This document shows positions 63,982 through 64,000 of a DNA stretch of 64,000 nt, piece by piece. The notes under the pieces are model-generated. The model saw only the letters and a list, made by a program, of their open reading frames with translations. It was not told the origin of the DNA and ran no database searches. This DNA is from Antilocapra americana. Its lineage: Eukaryota; Chordata; Mammalia; Artiodactyla; Antilocapridae. A program made the position numbers and the translations under genes. The DNA lies in contig ML664175.1 in assembly GCA_007570785.1 (NCBI GenBank), positions 6,955,618-7,019,617 on the forward strand, written 5' to 3'. Numbering within the stretch: the stretch's first letter is position 1; each line of letters starts with the position of its first letter.

Positions 63982-64000
63982 TTCAGTTCAATACAGTTGC
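63982..64000 (-). mobile_element. Probable BovB 3' tail cut by the window edge
   Basis: CTTCAGTTCAATACAGTTGC matches the antisense BovB terminus with small changes. Too short to be sure. Confidence 0.5.

Noticed and set aside
1..64000. Prokaryotic operon, phage, CRISPR or plasmid content
   Set aside because: There is no long ORF series or ribosome-site pattern; ruminant SINEs and LINEs run through the whole window.

Overview
The window is nuclear DNA of a ruminant, most likely a bovid such as cattle, buffalo, sheep or goat. The diagnosis rests on the repeats. There are more than a dozen BovB (RTE-type LINE) copies with ACTGA-repeat 3' tails, many Bov-tA/Bov-A/Bov-A2 SINEs that share BovB-like tails, several cetartiodactyl tRNA-derived CHR SINEs, and ruminant-type L1 3' ends. 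I found no exon of a host protein gene, no rRNA or functional tRNA gene, no CRISPR array and no prokaryotic or phage gene. The open reading frames are either LINE ORF2 remnants or short chance frames. The stretch is intergenic or part of a large intron. Names of ancient repeats (L2, MIR, MaLR LTRs, old L1, CR1/L3, MER5-type) come from recognising their typical sequence by eye, without a library search, so their edges are approximate. Edges of young elements are firmer because target-site duplications (TSDs) can be seen.

Layout. 1-7.5 kb: a MaLR-type LTR, a Bov-A2 with a clean TSD, an MLT1-type LTR split by a CHR SINE, a long L2 stretch, and a young L1 with a 5' inversion. 7.8-14.5 kb: mostly unique sequence with a few MIR/L1 relics. 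14.5-19.2 kb: the main BovB cluster, where a 2.1-kb minus copy (itself carrying a Bov-tA) and a 2.0-kb plus copy lie 5'-to-5' and form a large inverted repeat. 19.4-26.3 kb: SINEs, MIR/L2 relics and unique DNA. 26.9-27.8 kb: a BovB 3' half. 28-32.5 kb: nested old elements (MLT1 split by CHR and L1; an LTR-like repeat split by Bov-tA). 33-46 kb: L2/MIR-rich DNA with Bov-tA copies, an L1, a compound microsatellite and short BovB pieces. 46-49 kb: mainly unique DNA holding the longest non-repeat ORF. 49-62.8 kb: old L1s, young L1s and BovBs, several nested. The right edge cuts into what looks like another BovB tail.

How the pieces relate: BovB and L1 encode the retrotransposition machinery. The Bov-tA/Bov-A SINEs carry BovB-like 3' ends and are taken to be mobilised by BovB; the CHR SINEs have A/T-rich tails and are probably mobilised by L1. 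Every autonomous copy here is 5'-truncated and most are frameshifted, so nothing in the window looks able to move by itself. I did not find a clearly new biological system. The most distinctive structures are the inverted BovB pair built by two insertions a few bases apart, the twin-primed L1, and the multi-layer nested insertions whose order can be read from TSDs.
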